A DNA stretch of 41,909 bases from Chloroflexota bacterium (lineage in GTDB: Bacteria; Chloroflexota; Limnocylindria; Limnocylindrales; CSP1-4). Positions 7,658-16,224 of this stretch are shown here, piece after piece. The stretch spans positions 1-41,909 of the forward strand of contig JAJZRG010000026.1 of assembly GCA_021802825.1 (NCBI GenBank), written 5' to 3'. Numbering within the stretch: position 1 is the stretch's first letter; every line of letters begins with the position of its first letter. A model generated the notes under the pieces. That model saw nothing but the letters and a program-made list of their open reading frames with translations, was not told the origin of the DNA and made no database searches. Both the position numbers and the translations under genes were made by a program.

Positions 7658-8658
7658 CCGATGCGGACCCGCGGATCCAGGAACCCGTAGAGCAGGTCAA
7701 CGATCAAGTTCATGGCAATGATGAAGATTCCCGCGACGAGGACGACCCCGGTGATCAGGGGCAAGTCGTAGTTGGTGACGGCATTGACGGATAGCGACCC
7801 CATGCCGGGGAGGCTGAAGATGCTCTCCGTGATGATCGCGCCGCCCATCAGGTAGGCGATGTCGAGGCCGGCGGCGGTGACGATCGGGGTCAGGCCGGCA
7901 CGCAGTGCGTGCTTCACGACGACCGTGCGCTCTGGGAGGCCCTTCGCGCGAGCGGTCCTGACGTAGTCCTCACCGAACGTCTCGAGGACCTGGTTGCGCG
8001 TCAGGCGCACGTAGAACGCCGCGTTCAGGATCGCGATGACCAGCCACGGCAGGATCATCGTCTGGAAGAACTTGACGGGGTTCGCGAACGGTCCAGCCTG
8101 GACGGCCGAGGCCGATGGGAACGGCAGCCACTGCAGTTGCAGGATGACGAAGAAGATGAGGAGCAGGCCGATGAAGAACGACGGCATCGAGTAGCCGAAC
8201 AGCGCGACAGTCATCAGGACCCGGTCCTGCCAGCGCCCGCGCCGCAGGGCCGCGACGATCCCGCCAACCACGCCGAACGTGATCCACACGATGAAGCCAC
8301 CGAGCGTGAGCCAGAGGGTCACCGGAAGTGCCCTGGCGATCAGGGTCGTGACTTCGGCATGGCGCAGGAAGGAATAGCCGAGACAGGGGGCATGGCAGAC
8401 GATCGGGAACGGCTGGTCTGGCGCGTAGATCCGCCCGAAGAAGATGCCCCGCACGAAGGCGAGGTACTGGTCCCACGGCGGCAGGTCAAGGCCCAGTCGG
8501 TGCCGGTTCTGCTCAAGCAGCTGTGGCGTGCAGACCTTGCCGCACGTCAGGCGAGCAGGGTCGAACGGGAGCAGGTTGAACAGGAAGAAGACGGCGAGAG
8601 AGAGCAGGAAGAGCAGTCCGACCATCAGCACGATGCGGCGGACCAAATACCCAGCTAT
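7654..8658 (-). CDS. dppB: Oligopeptide/dipeptide ABC transporter permease (DppB type), apparent AUA start
   Basis: This inner-membrane permease has about six hydrophobic segments. It carries the FLLNLLPFDPAR-like start, an outside loop with two C-x3-C pairs (also found in actinobacterial relatives), and the EAA loop (DYVRTARAKGLPERTVVVKHALR). The first conventional start is a TTG at 8644-8646, but it lies 20 bases from the Shine-Dalgarno GAGGAGG (8667-8673). An ATA at 8656-8658 lies eight bases from it and gives an N-terminus AGYLVRRIVLM, which matches the usual xxYLLRRLL start of this family. No ATG, GTG or TTG occurs in frame further upstream before a stop. I therefore favour ATA, with TTG as the alternative. 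Confidence 0.9.
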   Translation of the reverse strand: MAGYLVRRIVLMVGLLFLLSLAVFFLFNLLPFDPARLTCGKVCTPQLLEQNRHRLGLDLPPWDQYLAFVRGIFFGRIYAPDQPFPIVCHAPCLGYSFLRHAEVTTLIARALPVTLWLTLGGFIVWITFGVVGGIVAALRRGRWQDRVLMTVALFGYSMPSFFIGLLLIFFVILQLQWLPFPSASAVQAGPFANPVKFFQTMILPWLVIAILNAAFYVRLTRNQVLETFGEDYVRTARAKGLPERTVVVKHALRAGLTPIVTAAGLDIAYLMGGAIITESIFSLPGMGSLSVNAVTNYDLPLITGVVLVAGIFIIAMNLIVDLLYGFLDPRVRIG

Positions 8659-8690
8659 GGAACTTGCCTCCTCGCTCGTCTGGAAATGCG

Positions 8691-8724
8691 ACCGGGGAAG
8701 CGGACGTGTGCCCGCTTCCCCGGT
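8691..8724 (-). promoter_or_regulatory. Strong intercistronic hairpin after the binding-protein gene
   Basis: A perfect 13-bp stem (ACCGGGGAAGCGG with its complement) encloses an eight-base loop, 25 bases after the binding-protein stop and 17 bases before the permease ribosome-binding site. It lacks a U-tract. In binding-protein transporter operons such hairpins usually protect the upstream mRNA from 3' exonucleases or cause partial termination, giving more binding protein than permease. That role is inferred here. Confidence 0.75.
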
Positions 8725-8749
8725 GGTTACGCGGCCTCGATGAGGACGC

Positions 8750-10606
8750 TTACTGCATCACGTAGATCTGGGCGTACGGCCAAGAGCCGTAGGCCGGCCA
8801 CTTGTACAGGTTGCCGAGCTTGGTGCCGGCGATGACCTGGGACAGCGAGAACACGTTCGGGATGATGAACGCCTGCTGGGCGGCCTGCTTGTTCAGGGCC
8901 TGCCACTTCGCGGCCTGCTGGGCGCGATCCAGGGTCGTTCCGGCATCCTCCATCGCCTTGACGAACTCAGGGCTGTTGGCTGCCGTCACTCGAGAGTAGT
9001 CGCTCGCGTTGTTGGTCTTGCCGGCGCCGAAGAGGAGCGGCGGGATGACTGTCGAGGCGTTCGGCCAGTCGGGGCCCCAGCCGCTCGCACCGAAGTCGTG
9101 CTGCTTGGCGGGATCGCCGATGTAGCCGTAGTACCCGGAGTCGACGGGGTTGAGCTTGATGGTGAAGCCGACCTTCTGCAGCGAGCTCTGAACGATCGCC
9201 GCGATCTGGTCGCCCGTCGGGGACTTGCCGTAGTCGAAGGTCAGCGTCGGGGCAGCCTGGCCGGAGTCCTTGATCAGCTGCTTGGCCAGATCGAGGTTGC
9301 CGCCGGGCGGAATGGGCTGGCCGAACAGGTCGGTGGCCCAGCCCGTCGGGGCGTAGTCCTGGCCGATGTTGGGCTTGATCAGGCCGTCGGCGAAGTCGCC
9401 GTAGAAGTCGCCGCCGGCAGCCGCGCGGATCGAGTCGCGGTCGATCGCCACGGCCATGGCCTGGCGGATCTTGACGTTCGGCACCTTGTCGAGGTTGATC
9501 CACCAGTAGCGGACGTACGGGTCGTAGTCGCTGAAGGCGCGACCGGCGAAGGCGGGCGCAGCAGTGTGCGCGTCGCTGAAGACCTTGGACAAGTTCTGGG
9601 TCTGGACGTTGCCGTACTCGAGCGCGTAGACGTCGTCGCCGTTCGGCTGCATCAGCCGACCGTCAACCACCTGCGGATCCAGGCCAAGCTGCACCACCCA
9701 CTTGTCCGGGTAGGCGCCGCGGTAGCCGTCGTCGGTCCAGTTGGGGTTCCGAACGAGGGTGAGGCTGCCGCCCTTGCCGGGCGTGTAGCTGTCGATCATG
9801 TACGGGCCGTCCGACCAGGGGTTGGTCGTGTACTGCTCGCCCGTGTCCACGCCGGGGTGGTCCTTGGGGTTCGGCACGGCGCCGAGGCCTAGGGTCACGG
9901 TGTAGTTGAAGTCGGGGACCGGCTTGCTCAGGTTGTAGGTGATCTTGTTGCCGTCGCAGGTGACGGCCTTGTCGAACAGCGCCTGCTGCTCCGGCGTCGC
10001 CTTGTAGGGACCCGGGTACTGCGACGTGCCGTCAGCGTTGGTCGGGATCTTGAGATCGTTGACGATGTAGGTCGGGCCGTTGACGATGACGTCCGAGAAC
10101 GGACGAGAGGCGGCATAGGCGAAGTCCTCGCACTTGACGGGCGAGCCGTCCTGCCACTTCATGCCGTCCTTGAGCGTGAAGCTCCACGAGGTCCCGTCGG
10201 CATTCGGCGTGCCGGTGTCGGTCGCCGCGTCGGCGACGAGGCTCGTGCCTTCCTTGAGGTCGGCCGAGTACTTGTACTGGGTCAGCGTCCGCATGATCGT
10301 GGCGCTGAAGAAGGCGATGTCCTCGCCGATGTAGATGCGCTGCGGGTCCATGTCGGTGAACTTGTCACCGTTGGACGTCGCGGTCGTCATCAGGACGTAT
10401 GCGGTGCCGCCCTTCTGCGGGGTGCCAGCAGCAGAGGCGCTGGGTGCTGCAGAGCTCGGGGTGGCCGACGTGGCGGCACTCGGGCTCGCTGTTGCTGCTG
10501 CTGCCGAGGGGCTGGTGGTGGTTGTGGCTTGGCCACACGCCCCCACCAGCAGAGCGGCGGTGGCGCCGAGGCTCACCACACGAAGCCGCAGGCTAGGTCC
10601 TGCCAT
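8750..10606 (-). CDS. Peptide-type (family 5) ABC transporter solute-binding lipoprotein
   Basis: This 618-residue lipoprotein has lipobox VGAC with cysteine 24. An Ala/Ser/Thr/Pro linker follows to about residue 65, then a complete SBP_bac_5 domain in normal order: KGGTAYVLM, SWSFTLKDGMKWQDGSPVKCEDF, SDGPYMIDSYTPG, VKIRQAMAVAIDRDSI and the C-terminal lobe. It would capture solute outside the membrane for the permeases encoded at 7654-8658 and 10734-11666. The ATG at 10604-10606 follows a good Shine-Dalgarno (GGAGGAGG). Two cysteines (VKCEDF and VTCDGN) may pair. A hairpin follows the stop codon. It is the conventional counterpart of the permuted protein at 3420-5273. Confidence 0.93.
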   Translation of the reverse strand: MAGPSLRLRVVSLGATAALLVGACGQATTTTSPSAAAATASPSAATSATPSSAAPSASAAGTPQKGGTAYVLMTTATSNGDKFTDMDPQRIYIGEDIAFFSATIMRTLTQYKYSADLKEGTSLVADAATDTGTPNADGTSWSFTLKDGMKWQDGSPVKCEDFAYAASRPFSDVIVNGPTYIVNDLKIPTNADGTSQYPGPYKATPEQQALFDKAVTCDGNKITYNLSKPVPDFNYTVTLGLGAVPNPKDHPGVDTGEQYTTNPWSDGPYMIDSYTPGKGGSLTLVRNPNWTDDGYRGAYPDKWVVQLGLDPQVVDGRLMQPNGDDVYALEYGNVQTQNLSKVFSDAHTAAPAFAGRAFSDYDPYVRYWWINLDKVPNVKIRQAMAVAIDRDSIRAAAGGDFYGDFADGLIKPNIGQDYAPTGWATDLFGQPIPPGGNLDLAKQLIKDSGQAAPTLTFDYGKSPTGDQIAAIVQSSLQKVGFTIKLNPVDSGYYGYIGDPAKQHDFGASGWGPDWPNASTVIPPLLFGAGKTNNASDYSRVTAANSPEFVKAMEDAGTTLDRAQQAAKWQALNKQAAQQAFIIPNVFSLSQVIAGTKLGNLYKWPAYGSWPYAQIYVMQ

Positions 10607-10626
10607 GGATCCTCCTCCAACGTGCT

Positions 10627-10662
10627 GCCCAGGTGGCCTGGGCGGACTTGATTGGGATATTA
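10627..10662 (-). promoter_or_regulatory. Possible promoter and hairpin ahead of the binding-protein gene
   Basis: A TAATAT hexamer (minus strand, 10657-10662) stands out in GC-rich surroundings, 50 bases before the start codon. Just downstream is a perfect 7-bp inverted repeat (10627-10633 with 10637-10643, three-base loop). The -35 position has no clear consensus. It could be an internal promoter with an operator or leader hairpin, or a partial terminator after the preceding permease gene. Confidence 0.35.
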
Positions 10663-10733
10663 CATGGAACTACGTGCCGGGACGGCATGTTCGCTGGCGC
10701 CCGGCTATCGGCGCGCGCGGGCTGCAGACAGGG

Positions 10734-11666
10734 TCAATGGATGGCCTTGGGGTCCAGTGCGTCCCGGAGCGAATCGCCCAAGAGGTTGAACGAGACCACG
10801 AGCAGGACCAGCATGCCCCCGGGGATGAACAGATACAGCGGCACCACCTGGAAGTACGACACCGAGTTGGCCAGCATCGCTCCGAATGTGGTGTCCGGGG
10901 GCAGGACGCCGACTCCGAGGAACGAGAGGGCCGCCTCGAGGCCGATGTAGCTCGGCAGCGTGAGCGTCGTGTAGACGAGGATGGGCGCCCAGAGGTTGGG
11001 CAGCATTTCCCCGAACAGGATCCGCGGCGTGCCCGCGCCCATGGCGACGGCAGCCTCGACGAACTCCCGCTCCCGCAGGCTGAGGACCTGGCCGCGAACG
11101 ATGCGGGCGAGGTACGGCCAGCCGAACAGGCTCATCACCAGGATCAGGTACAAGACTCGAGAGGTGTTCCCTTCCGGAACCCCCATCGCGGTGAGCCGAT
11201 CCGTCATCACGCCCGACAGGGCCAGGACGATCAGAAGGAACGGGAAGGCGAGGACGAGGTCCATCAGACGCCCGAGGATCTGGTCGGTCCAACCGCCGGC
11301 ATACCCCGCCACGATGCCCACCACTGTACCGATGAGGACGGTCAGGATGGTCGCCGAGGTGGACACGATGAGCGAGATGCGCAGGCCGGAGAGCAGCTGG
11401 GCCATGATGTCGCGCCCGGTGCCCCACTCCACGCCCAGCGGATGCTTCGGGAACTCGATCCCGCCGTTGGGCAGGACCGGCTGGCCGCCCGAGTTGCTGA
11501 TGGCAGCCCGGTCGAAGGTGTACGGGTCGTACCCCAGTGCGTTCAGCAGGTAGGGTCCCACGATCGCCAGCAGGTACATCACGACCAGGATGGCGAAGCA
11601 GATGAGCGCGACCCGGTCTCGCCGGAGGCGCGCCCAGACGATTTCGCGGAGGCTTCGCCCTACCAT
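10734..11666 (-). CDS. dppC: Oligopeptide/dipeptide ABC transporter permease (DppC type)
   Basis: This 310-residue permease has the DppC-type N-terminus (arginine-rich LRRDRVALICFAILVV helix), a long outside loop ending in HPLGVEWGTGRDIMAQLLSGLRISL, and an EAA loop (EFVEAAVAMGAGTPRILFGEMLPN). The end, VSFNLLGDSLRDALDPK, is the classic DppC tail, so the gene is complete. It is first in the transporter gene order, before the binding protein. That is unusual, since permease C normally follows permease B. The ATG at 11664-11666 has no Shine-Dalgarno. A TATCGT hexamer at 11675-11680 lies eight bases upstream, so a leaderless transcript is possible. Confidence 0.93.
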   Translation of the reverse strand: MVGRSLREIVWARLRRDRVALICFAILVVMYLLAIVGPYLLNALGYDPYTFDRAAISNSGGQPVLPNGGIEFPKHPLGVEWGTGRDIMAQLLSGLRISLIVSTSATILTVLIGTVVGIVAGYAGGWTDQILGRLMDLVLAFPFLLIVLALSGVMTDRLTAMGVPEGNTSRVLYLILVMSLFGWPYLARIVRGQVLSLREREFVEAAVAMGAGTPRILFGEMLPNLWAPILVYTTLTLPSYIGLEAALSFLGVGVLPPDTTFGAMLANSVSYFQVVPLYLFIPGGMLVLLVVSFNLLGDSLRDALDPKAIH

Positions 11667-11757
11667 GGCAGCGAACGATAGCAGAGAGCGGCAGCGTGGG
11701 TGACCGGCGCGCGCCCCGTGGCGAGACGCGGAAGGCCGGAGCGAGTCCCTCTGTTGG

Positions 11758-13257
11758 TCACTGCGGACATGGTGTCTCCAGGCCGGTCACGCCCCGCCAG
11801 CGGAGGTTCGGCTGACGGGCGGCGGTTGCCTCGTCGAGTCGGCGCACGGGAGCGACGTGGGGGGCGCTCGTCACGAGCCCGGGGTCGGTCTCCGCCTCGT
11901 GGGCGATCTCCACAAGGGCCGCCGCGAACGCGTCGAGCGTCTCGAGCGACTCGGTCTCGGTGGGCTCGATCAGCATGGCCTCCTCGACGGTGAGCGGGAA
12001 GTAGATCGTCGGCGGGTGGTACCCCTTGTCGATCAGCCGTTTGGCGATGTCGAGGGTCCGGACGCCGGTCCGGTGCTTGAGGCCTGCGGCCGAGGCCACG
12101 AACTCGTGCTTGCACGGCCGGTCGAACGGCACCTCGTACGCCTGACCGACGAGCGCCTTGAGGTAGTTGGCAGCCAGGACGGCGTCGTCGCTGACCTCGC
12201 GCAGGCCGCTGCCGCCGTGAGCGCGCAAGTAGGCGTACGCGCGCACGAGCACGCCGGTGCTGCCGAAGAAGCTGCGCACGCGGCCGATGGAGGTGGGCCG
12301 CTCGCCAGCGCGCTCGAGGCGGAAAGACCCGTCGGGCTCGCGCAGGACTCGGGGTTCCGGCAGGAACGGCTCCAGCGCCTCGCGCACGCCCACGGGCCCT
12401 GCACCCGGCCCGCCGCCGCCATGCGGGGTGCTGAACGTCTTGTGGGTGTTGAAGTGCATCACGTCGAAGCCGGCCTCGCCTGGGCGGAACCGACCGAGGA
12501 TCGCATTGAGGTTGGCGCCGTCCATGTAGGCCAGCGCCCCAGCCGCGTGGGTCGCCTCGAGCAGCTCGCCGATCCGGGACTCGAACAGCCCGAGTGTCGA
12601 GGGGTTCGTGATCATGATCACAGCGGTTTTCGGGCCCAGTGCCGCGCGGAAGGCGTCGAGGTCCACGCCTCCGTCGGGGGCAGACGGGATCGTGATCGTC
12701 TTGAAGCCGGCCATGGACGCCGTGGCCGGGTTGGTCCCGTGCGACGAATCCGGAACCAGGACCTCGGTCCGCTCGAGGTCACCGCGCGAGCGGTGGTACG
12801 CGCGGACCATCAGGATCCCGGTCAGCTCGCCCTGGGCGCCGGCCGCCGGCTGGAGCGTGACCGCCGTCATACCGCTGATCTCGGCCAGCATGGCCTCGAG
12901 TTCCCAGAGGAGCTGGAGCGTGCCCTGAGCCATCGCGTCTGGCGCCAGCGGGTGGAGCCCCGCGAACCCGGGCAGCCGCGCGGCCCACTCGTTGAGCTTG
13001 GGGTTGTACTTCATGGTGCACGAGCCCAGCGGGTAGAAGCCCGTGTCCACGGAGTAGTTGAGCGCCGAGAGGTTGACGTAGTGGCGCACGACCTCCGGCT
13101 CGGCGATCTCCGGCAGGGCCAGCGGCGTGGCGCGACGGGCGGCTGCCGGGATGCGGTCGAGCGCGCCCGCCGGCGGGTGCGGGATCTTGCCGTCGCCGCG
13201 GCCGGGCCGCGACAGCTCGAACACGGTGGGCTGGAGCTTCTCCCCAACCACGCTCAC
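11758..13257 (-). CDS. gcvPB: Glycine dehydrogenase (decarboxylating) subunit 2 (P-protein, GcvPB)
   Basis: The 499-residue subunit forms the PLP-dependent P-protein of the glycine cleavage system with GcvPA. It decarboxylates glycine and transfers the aminomethyl group to lipoyl-GcvH. The family start is clear (FELSRPGRG, then YPLGSCTMKYNPK). The PLP lysine lies in NTHKTFSTPHGGGGPG near residue 272. The GTG start (13255-13257) overlaps the gcvPA stop by four bases. A separate GcvPB is typical of Firmicutes, Chloroflexota, Thermus and archaea, whereas Actinobacteria and Proteobacteria have a fused P-protein. Confidence 0.96.
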   Translation of the reverse strand: MSVVGEKLQPTVFELSRPGRGDGKIPHPPAGALDRIPAAARRATPLALPEIAEPEVVRHYVNLSALNYSVDTGFYPLGSCTMKYNPKLNEWAARLPGFAGLHPLAPDAMAQGTLQLLWELEAMLAEISGMTAVTLQPAAGAQGELTGILMVRAYHRSRGDLERTEVLVPDSSHGTNPATASMAGFKTITIPSAPDGGVDLDAFRAALGPKTAVIMITNPSTLGLFESRIGELLEATHAAGALAYMDGANLNAILGRFRPGEAGFDVMHFNTHKTFSTPHGGGGPGAGPVGVREALEPFLPEPRVLREPDGSFRLERAGERPTSIGRVRSFFGSTGVLVRAYAYLRAHGGSGLREVSDDAVLAANYLKALVGQAYEVPFDRPCKHEFVASAAGLKHRTGVRTLDIAKRLIDKGYHPPTIYFPLTVEEAMLIEPTETESLETLDAFAAALVEIAHEAETDPGLVTSAPHVAPVRRLDEATAARQPNLRWRGVTGLETPCPQ

Positions 13258-14642
13258 GCGGCACCTCCGCTCGACCCGGCGCCGACAGTCAGCTCGGCCC
13301 CCAGGGCCGAGGCGAAGCGCGAGATTTCGGCCGGTGTGGTCATCTCGGTGGTGCAGACGAGGAGGCCGTCCTCGAGCCCGGGCTCGCCCGGCAGCAGGTC
13401 TGCGGCCGGGATGCCGGCGAGCACGCCGCGCTCGAGGAGCCGCGCGTGGACCCTGCGGGCATCTGGCACGCGGGCGACGAACTCGTTGAGGTACGGTCCC
13501 TCGTGGAGCCGGGGCGCGCCGACGGCGGCGAGGGCCGCCGCCAGCTCGGACGCGCGCGAGGCGCCGAGCGCGGCGACGTCACGCAGCCCGTGCGGGCCGA
13601 TGGCCGTGAGGTAGATGCCGGCCGCGAGCGCGAGCAGCGCCTGGTTGGTGCAGATGTTGGACGCCGCCTTCTCGCGGCGGATGTCCTGCTCGCGAGCCCG
13701 CATCGTCATCACGAACGCGCGCTTCCCGTCGAGGTCGCGAGTCAGGCCCACGAGGCGCCCCGGGATCTGGCGTACGAGCGGCTCGCGGCAGGCGACGATG
13801 CCTAGGTACGGGCCACCGTACTGGAGCGGGATGCCCAGCGGCTGGCCCTCGCCGCACGCGATGTCGGCGCCGGTCTCGCCCGGCGCGACGAGCACGGCCA
13901 GCGACACCGGCTCGATGACGTGGACGAAGAGGGCGCCCGCGGCATGGGCGAGCTGGCCCACCCGGAGCATGTCCTCGAGCAGCCCGAGCACGTTGGGGTT
14001 GGCCGCGACCACGCCTGCGACCGGTGCCCCGTCCGCGAGCAGCCGCTCGAGAGCGACCAGGTCGGTGCAGCCGGCTGAGGGGCCGTCGGCCACCAGCGGG
14101 ATGTCGTCCACGATGAGTCCGGCCCCGGTGGCGTAGGTGGTCAGGGTGCCGCGATAGTGGGGGTGGACGGCGCGCGACACCAGGACACGACCGCGCCCCG
14201 TCGCACGACAGGTCATCAGCGCCGCTTCAGCAGTCGCCGCGCCACCGTCGTAGTGCGAGGCCGACACCACGTCCATCGCGGTCAGCTCGGCGAGCAGGCT
14301 CTGGTACTCGTAGATCGACTGGAGCGTGCCCTGGCTGACCTCGGGCTGATAGGGCGTGTAGGCCGTGTACCACTCGCTCCGGATGAGCATCTGGTCCACC
14401 GCCGCGGGCGTCCAGTGGCGGTAGGCGCCGGCACCCAGGAAGCTCGCGAGGTCCGTCCTGTTGCGCGATGCGAGCATCTGGAGGCGCGCGGAGAGATCGA
14501 GCTCGGACTCCGGCGGGTCCAGGCGCAGCGGGCCGGACCGTAGTACCTCGGGGATGTCGTCGAACAGCAGGTCAACCGAGTCGATGCCGATGACCTCGAG
14601 CATCCGTGCCCGGTCCCCGGTCGCGTGGGGGCCGTACGGCAT
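13254..14642 (-). CDS. gcvPA: Glycine dehydrogenase (decarboxylating) subunit 1 (P-protein, GcvPA)
   Basis: This 462-residue subunit shows the GcvPA pattern: TPYQPEVSQGTLQSIYEYQSLLAELTAMDV, SHYDGGAATAEAALM, and a late RREKAASNICTNQALLALAA block. The start is the ATG at 14640-14642 (MPYGPHATGD), with one base between it and the gcvH stop; the longer frame running into gcvH is a shadow. Length matches the family (about 450). It pairs with GcvPB encoded immediately downstream, and equal expression is expected from the overlapping arrangement. Confidence 0.96.
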   Translation of the reverse strand: MPYGPHATGDRARMLEVIGIDSVDLLFDDIPEVLRSGPLRLDPPESELDLSARLQMLASRNRTDLASFLGAGAYRHWTPAAVDQMLIRSEWYTAYTPYQPEVSQGTLQSIYEYQSLLAELTAMDVVSASHYDGGAATAEAALMTCRATGRGRVLVSRAVHPHYRGTLTTYATGAGLIVDDIPLVADGPSAGCTDLVALERLLADGAPVAGVVAANPNVLGLLEDMLRVGQLAHAAGALFVHVIEPVSLAVLVAPGETGADIACGEGQPLGIPLQYGGPYLGIVACREPLVRQIPGRLVGLTRDLDGKRAFVMTMRAREQDIRREKAASNICTNQALLALAAGIYLTAIGPHGLRDVAALGASRASELAAALAAVGAPRLHEGPYLNEFVARVPDARRVHARLLERGVLAGIPAADLLPGEPGLEDGLLVCTTEMTTPAEISRFASALGAELTVGAGSSGGAA

Positions 14643-14643
14643 C

Positions 14644-15024
14644 TCAACCCTCGGAGGTGAGCTGCTCGTACGCCGCCGCATCGAGCAGCCCGTCGAGCTG
14701 CCCGGCGTCTGCGACCTTGAGGCGCAGCATCCAGCCCTCCCCGTACGGATCGGAGTTGACCAGCTCCGGCTGCCCGGCGAGCCCGTGGTTGGTCGCAATG
14801 ACCTCGCCGCTGATCGGTGCGAACAGGTCAGACACGGCCTTCACCGACTCCACCACGCCGAACGTCGCGTGCTGCGTCAGGGCGCGGCCCACGGCCGGCA
14901 GCTCCACGAACACCACGTCGCCCAGCTGGTCGGCCGCGAACGATGTGATGCCCACGACGGCCTCGTCGCCATCGACGCGAACCCACTCGTGCTCTTTGGT
15001 GTAGCGCAGTTCACCGGGGACCAT
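14644..15024 (-). CDS. gcvH: Glycine cleavage system H protein
   Basis: The 126-residue lipoyl carrier shuttles the aminomethyl group between the P- and T-proteins. It starts MVPGELRYTKEHEWV, and the lipoylated lysine is K62 in FGVVESVKAVSDLFAP. The conserved SDPYGEGWMLRLK block follows. An 84-base gap separates it from gcvT, which is larger than the other joints in this operon. No riboswitch-like structure could be recognised in that gap by eye. Confidence 0.97.
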   Translation of the reverse strand: MVPGELRYTKEHEWVRVDGDEAVVGITSFAADQLGDVVFVELPAVGRALTQHATFGVVESVKAVSDLFAPISGEVIATNHGLAGQPELVNSDPYGEGWMLRLKVADAGQLDGLLDAAAYEQLTSEG

Positions 15025-15108
15025 CAGGCTGGCTCCTACGTGGTGCCGCTGGCCCGGGCGTCGCGTGGCGGGCCGGGGCGAGCGGCGGCTCTGGTGTGGC
15101 GACCGGGG

Positions 15109-16224
15109 TCAGGCCGGGCGCTTGTAGAACGGGAGCGGCACGACCTCGGCCGCGACCGGGATGCCTCGAATCTCGACTGCCAGCATCGTACCGGGTTCGG
15201 CATGCGCCGTTGGGACATACGCCATCGCAATCGCCGCGCCCAGTGTGGGCGACATGGTGCCGGACGTGACGACCCCGGCCGGGGCTCCGTCCACCAGCAC
15301 GGGATAGCCGTGGCGGGCGATCCCGCGCTCGCGCAGGGTGAGGCCCACCAGGCGTCGCGAGGTGCCCTCGCGGGCCACCTTCTCGAGCGCCTCGCGGCCG
15401 ACGAACGGCCCCCGCTTGTTGAGCTTCACGACGCGGCCCAGGGCGGCCTCGTAGGGGTTCGTCGCCCGGTCAAGCTCGTTGCCGTAGAGCGGCATGCCGG
15501 CCTCCAGACGGAGCGTGTCGCGGGCGCCGAGGCCCACGGGCACCATGCCCTGCGGGCGGCCGGCCTCGAGCATCGCATCCCAGACGTTGCCCACGTGGCG
15601 AACGTCAACGAACACCTCGAACCCGTCCTCGCCCGTGTAGCCCGTCCGGGCGACCTGCGCCGCGACGCCCGCCACGACGCCCTCTGCGATCCCGTAGTAG
15701 TGGATCGCGGCGAGGTCGAGGTCCGTGAGCGGGCCGAGCATGTCGAGCGATCGCGGCCCCTGGACGGCGACCAGCCCAGTGGCGAGTGAGCGGTCGTCGA
15801 GCACGGCCTTGAAGCCCTCGAGTCGCTTCGCGAGCGCGTCGGAGACGACCCGCGCGTTGGAGGCGTTGGCCACGACCATGAACCGCTCGTTTGCGAGGCG
15901 GTAGACGATGAGGTCGTCGAGGATGCCGCCGTCCTCGGCGCAGATCATCGAGTAGTGGGCGCGGCCGACGGCGAGCGACGGCGGATCGGTGACAAGGGCA
16001 GCTGCCAGCCCGGCGCCGGCCTCGGGTCCCTCGATGACCAGCTCGCCCATGTGCGAGAGGTCGAACAGGCCGGCTGCCGAGCGGGTCGCACGGTGCTCCT
16101 CGAGGATGCCCGCGTACTGGATGGGCATCAGCCAGCCCGCGAAGTCCACGATCTTGGCGGAGAGGGCCTGGTGCCGGTCCAGGAGCGGCGAGGCGTGCGG
16201 CTCGGGCGTGGAGCTCTCGGTCAT
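15109..16224 (-). CDS. gcvT: Aminomethyltransferase (glycine cleavage T protein)
   Basis: The 371-residue protein moves the one-carbon unit from aminomethyl-lipoyl GcvH to tetrahydrofolate and releases ammonia. Family marks are LLDRHQALSAKIVDFAGWLMPIQY, AGLFDLSHMGE, and GYTGEDGFEVFV. The C-terminal barrel has ERGIARHGYPV and GVVTSGTMSPTLG. The ATG at 16222-16224 overlaps the NUDIX gene stop by four bases. The longer frame upstream belongs to no protein. It is the first glycine-cleavage gene in transcription order. Confidence 0.97.
   Translation of the reverse strand: MTESSTPEPHASPLLDRHQALSAKIVDFAGWLMPIQYAGILEEHRATRSAAGLFDLSHMGELVIEGPEAGAGLAAALVTDPPSLAVGRAHYSMICAEDGGILDDLIVYRLANERFMVVANASNARVVSDALAKRLEGFKAVLDDRSLATGLVAVQGPRSLDMLGPLTDLDLAAIHYYGIAEGVVAGVAAQVARTGYTGEDGFEVFVDVRHVGNVWDAMLEAGRPQGMVPVGLGARDTLRLEAGMPLYGNELDRATNPYEAALGRVVKLNKRGPFVGREALEKVAREGTSRRLVGLTLRERGIARHGYPVLVDGAPAGVVTSGTMSPTLGAAIAMAYVPTAHAEPGTMLAVEIRGIPVAAEVVPLPFYKRPA

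Noticed and set aside
8050..8480. Cysteine pairs (C-x3-C twice) in the outside loop of permease B as something new.
   Set aside because: Similar cysteine-bearing loops occur in known actinobacterial-type relatives of this permease subfamily.
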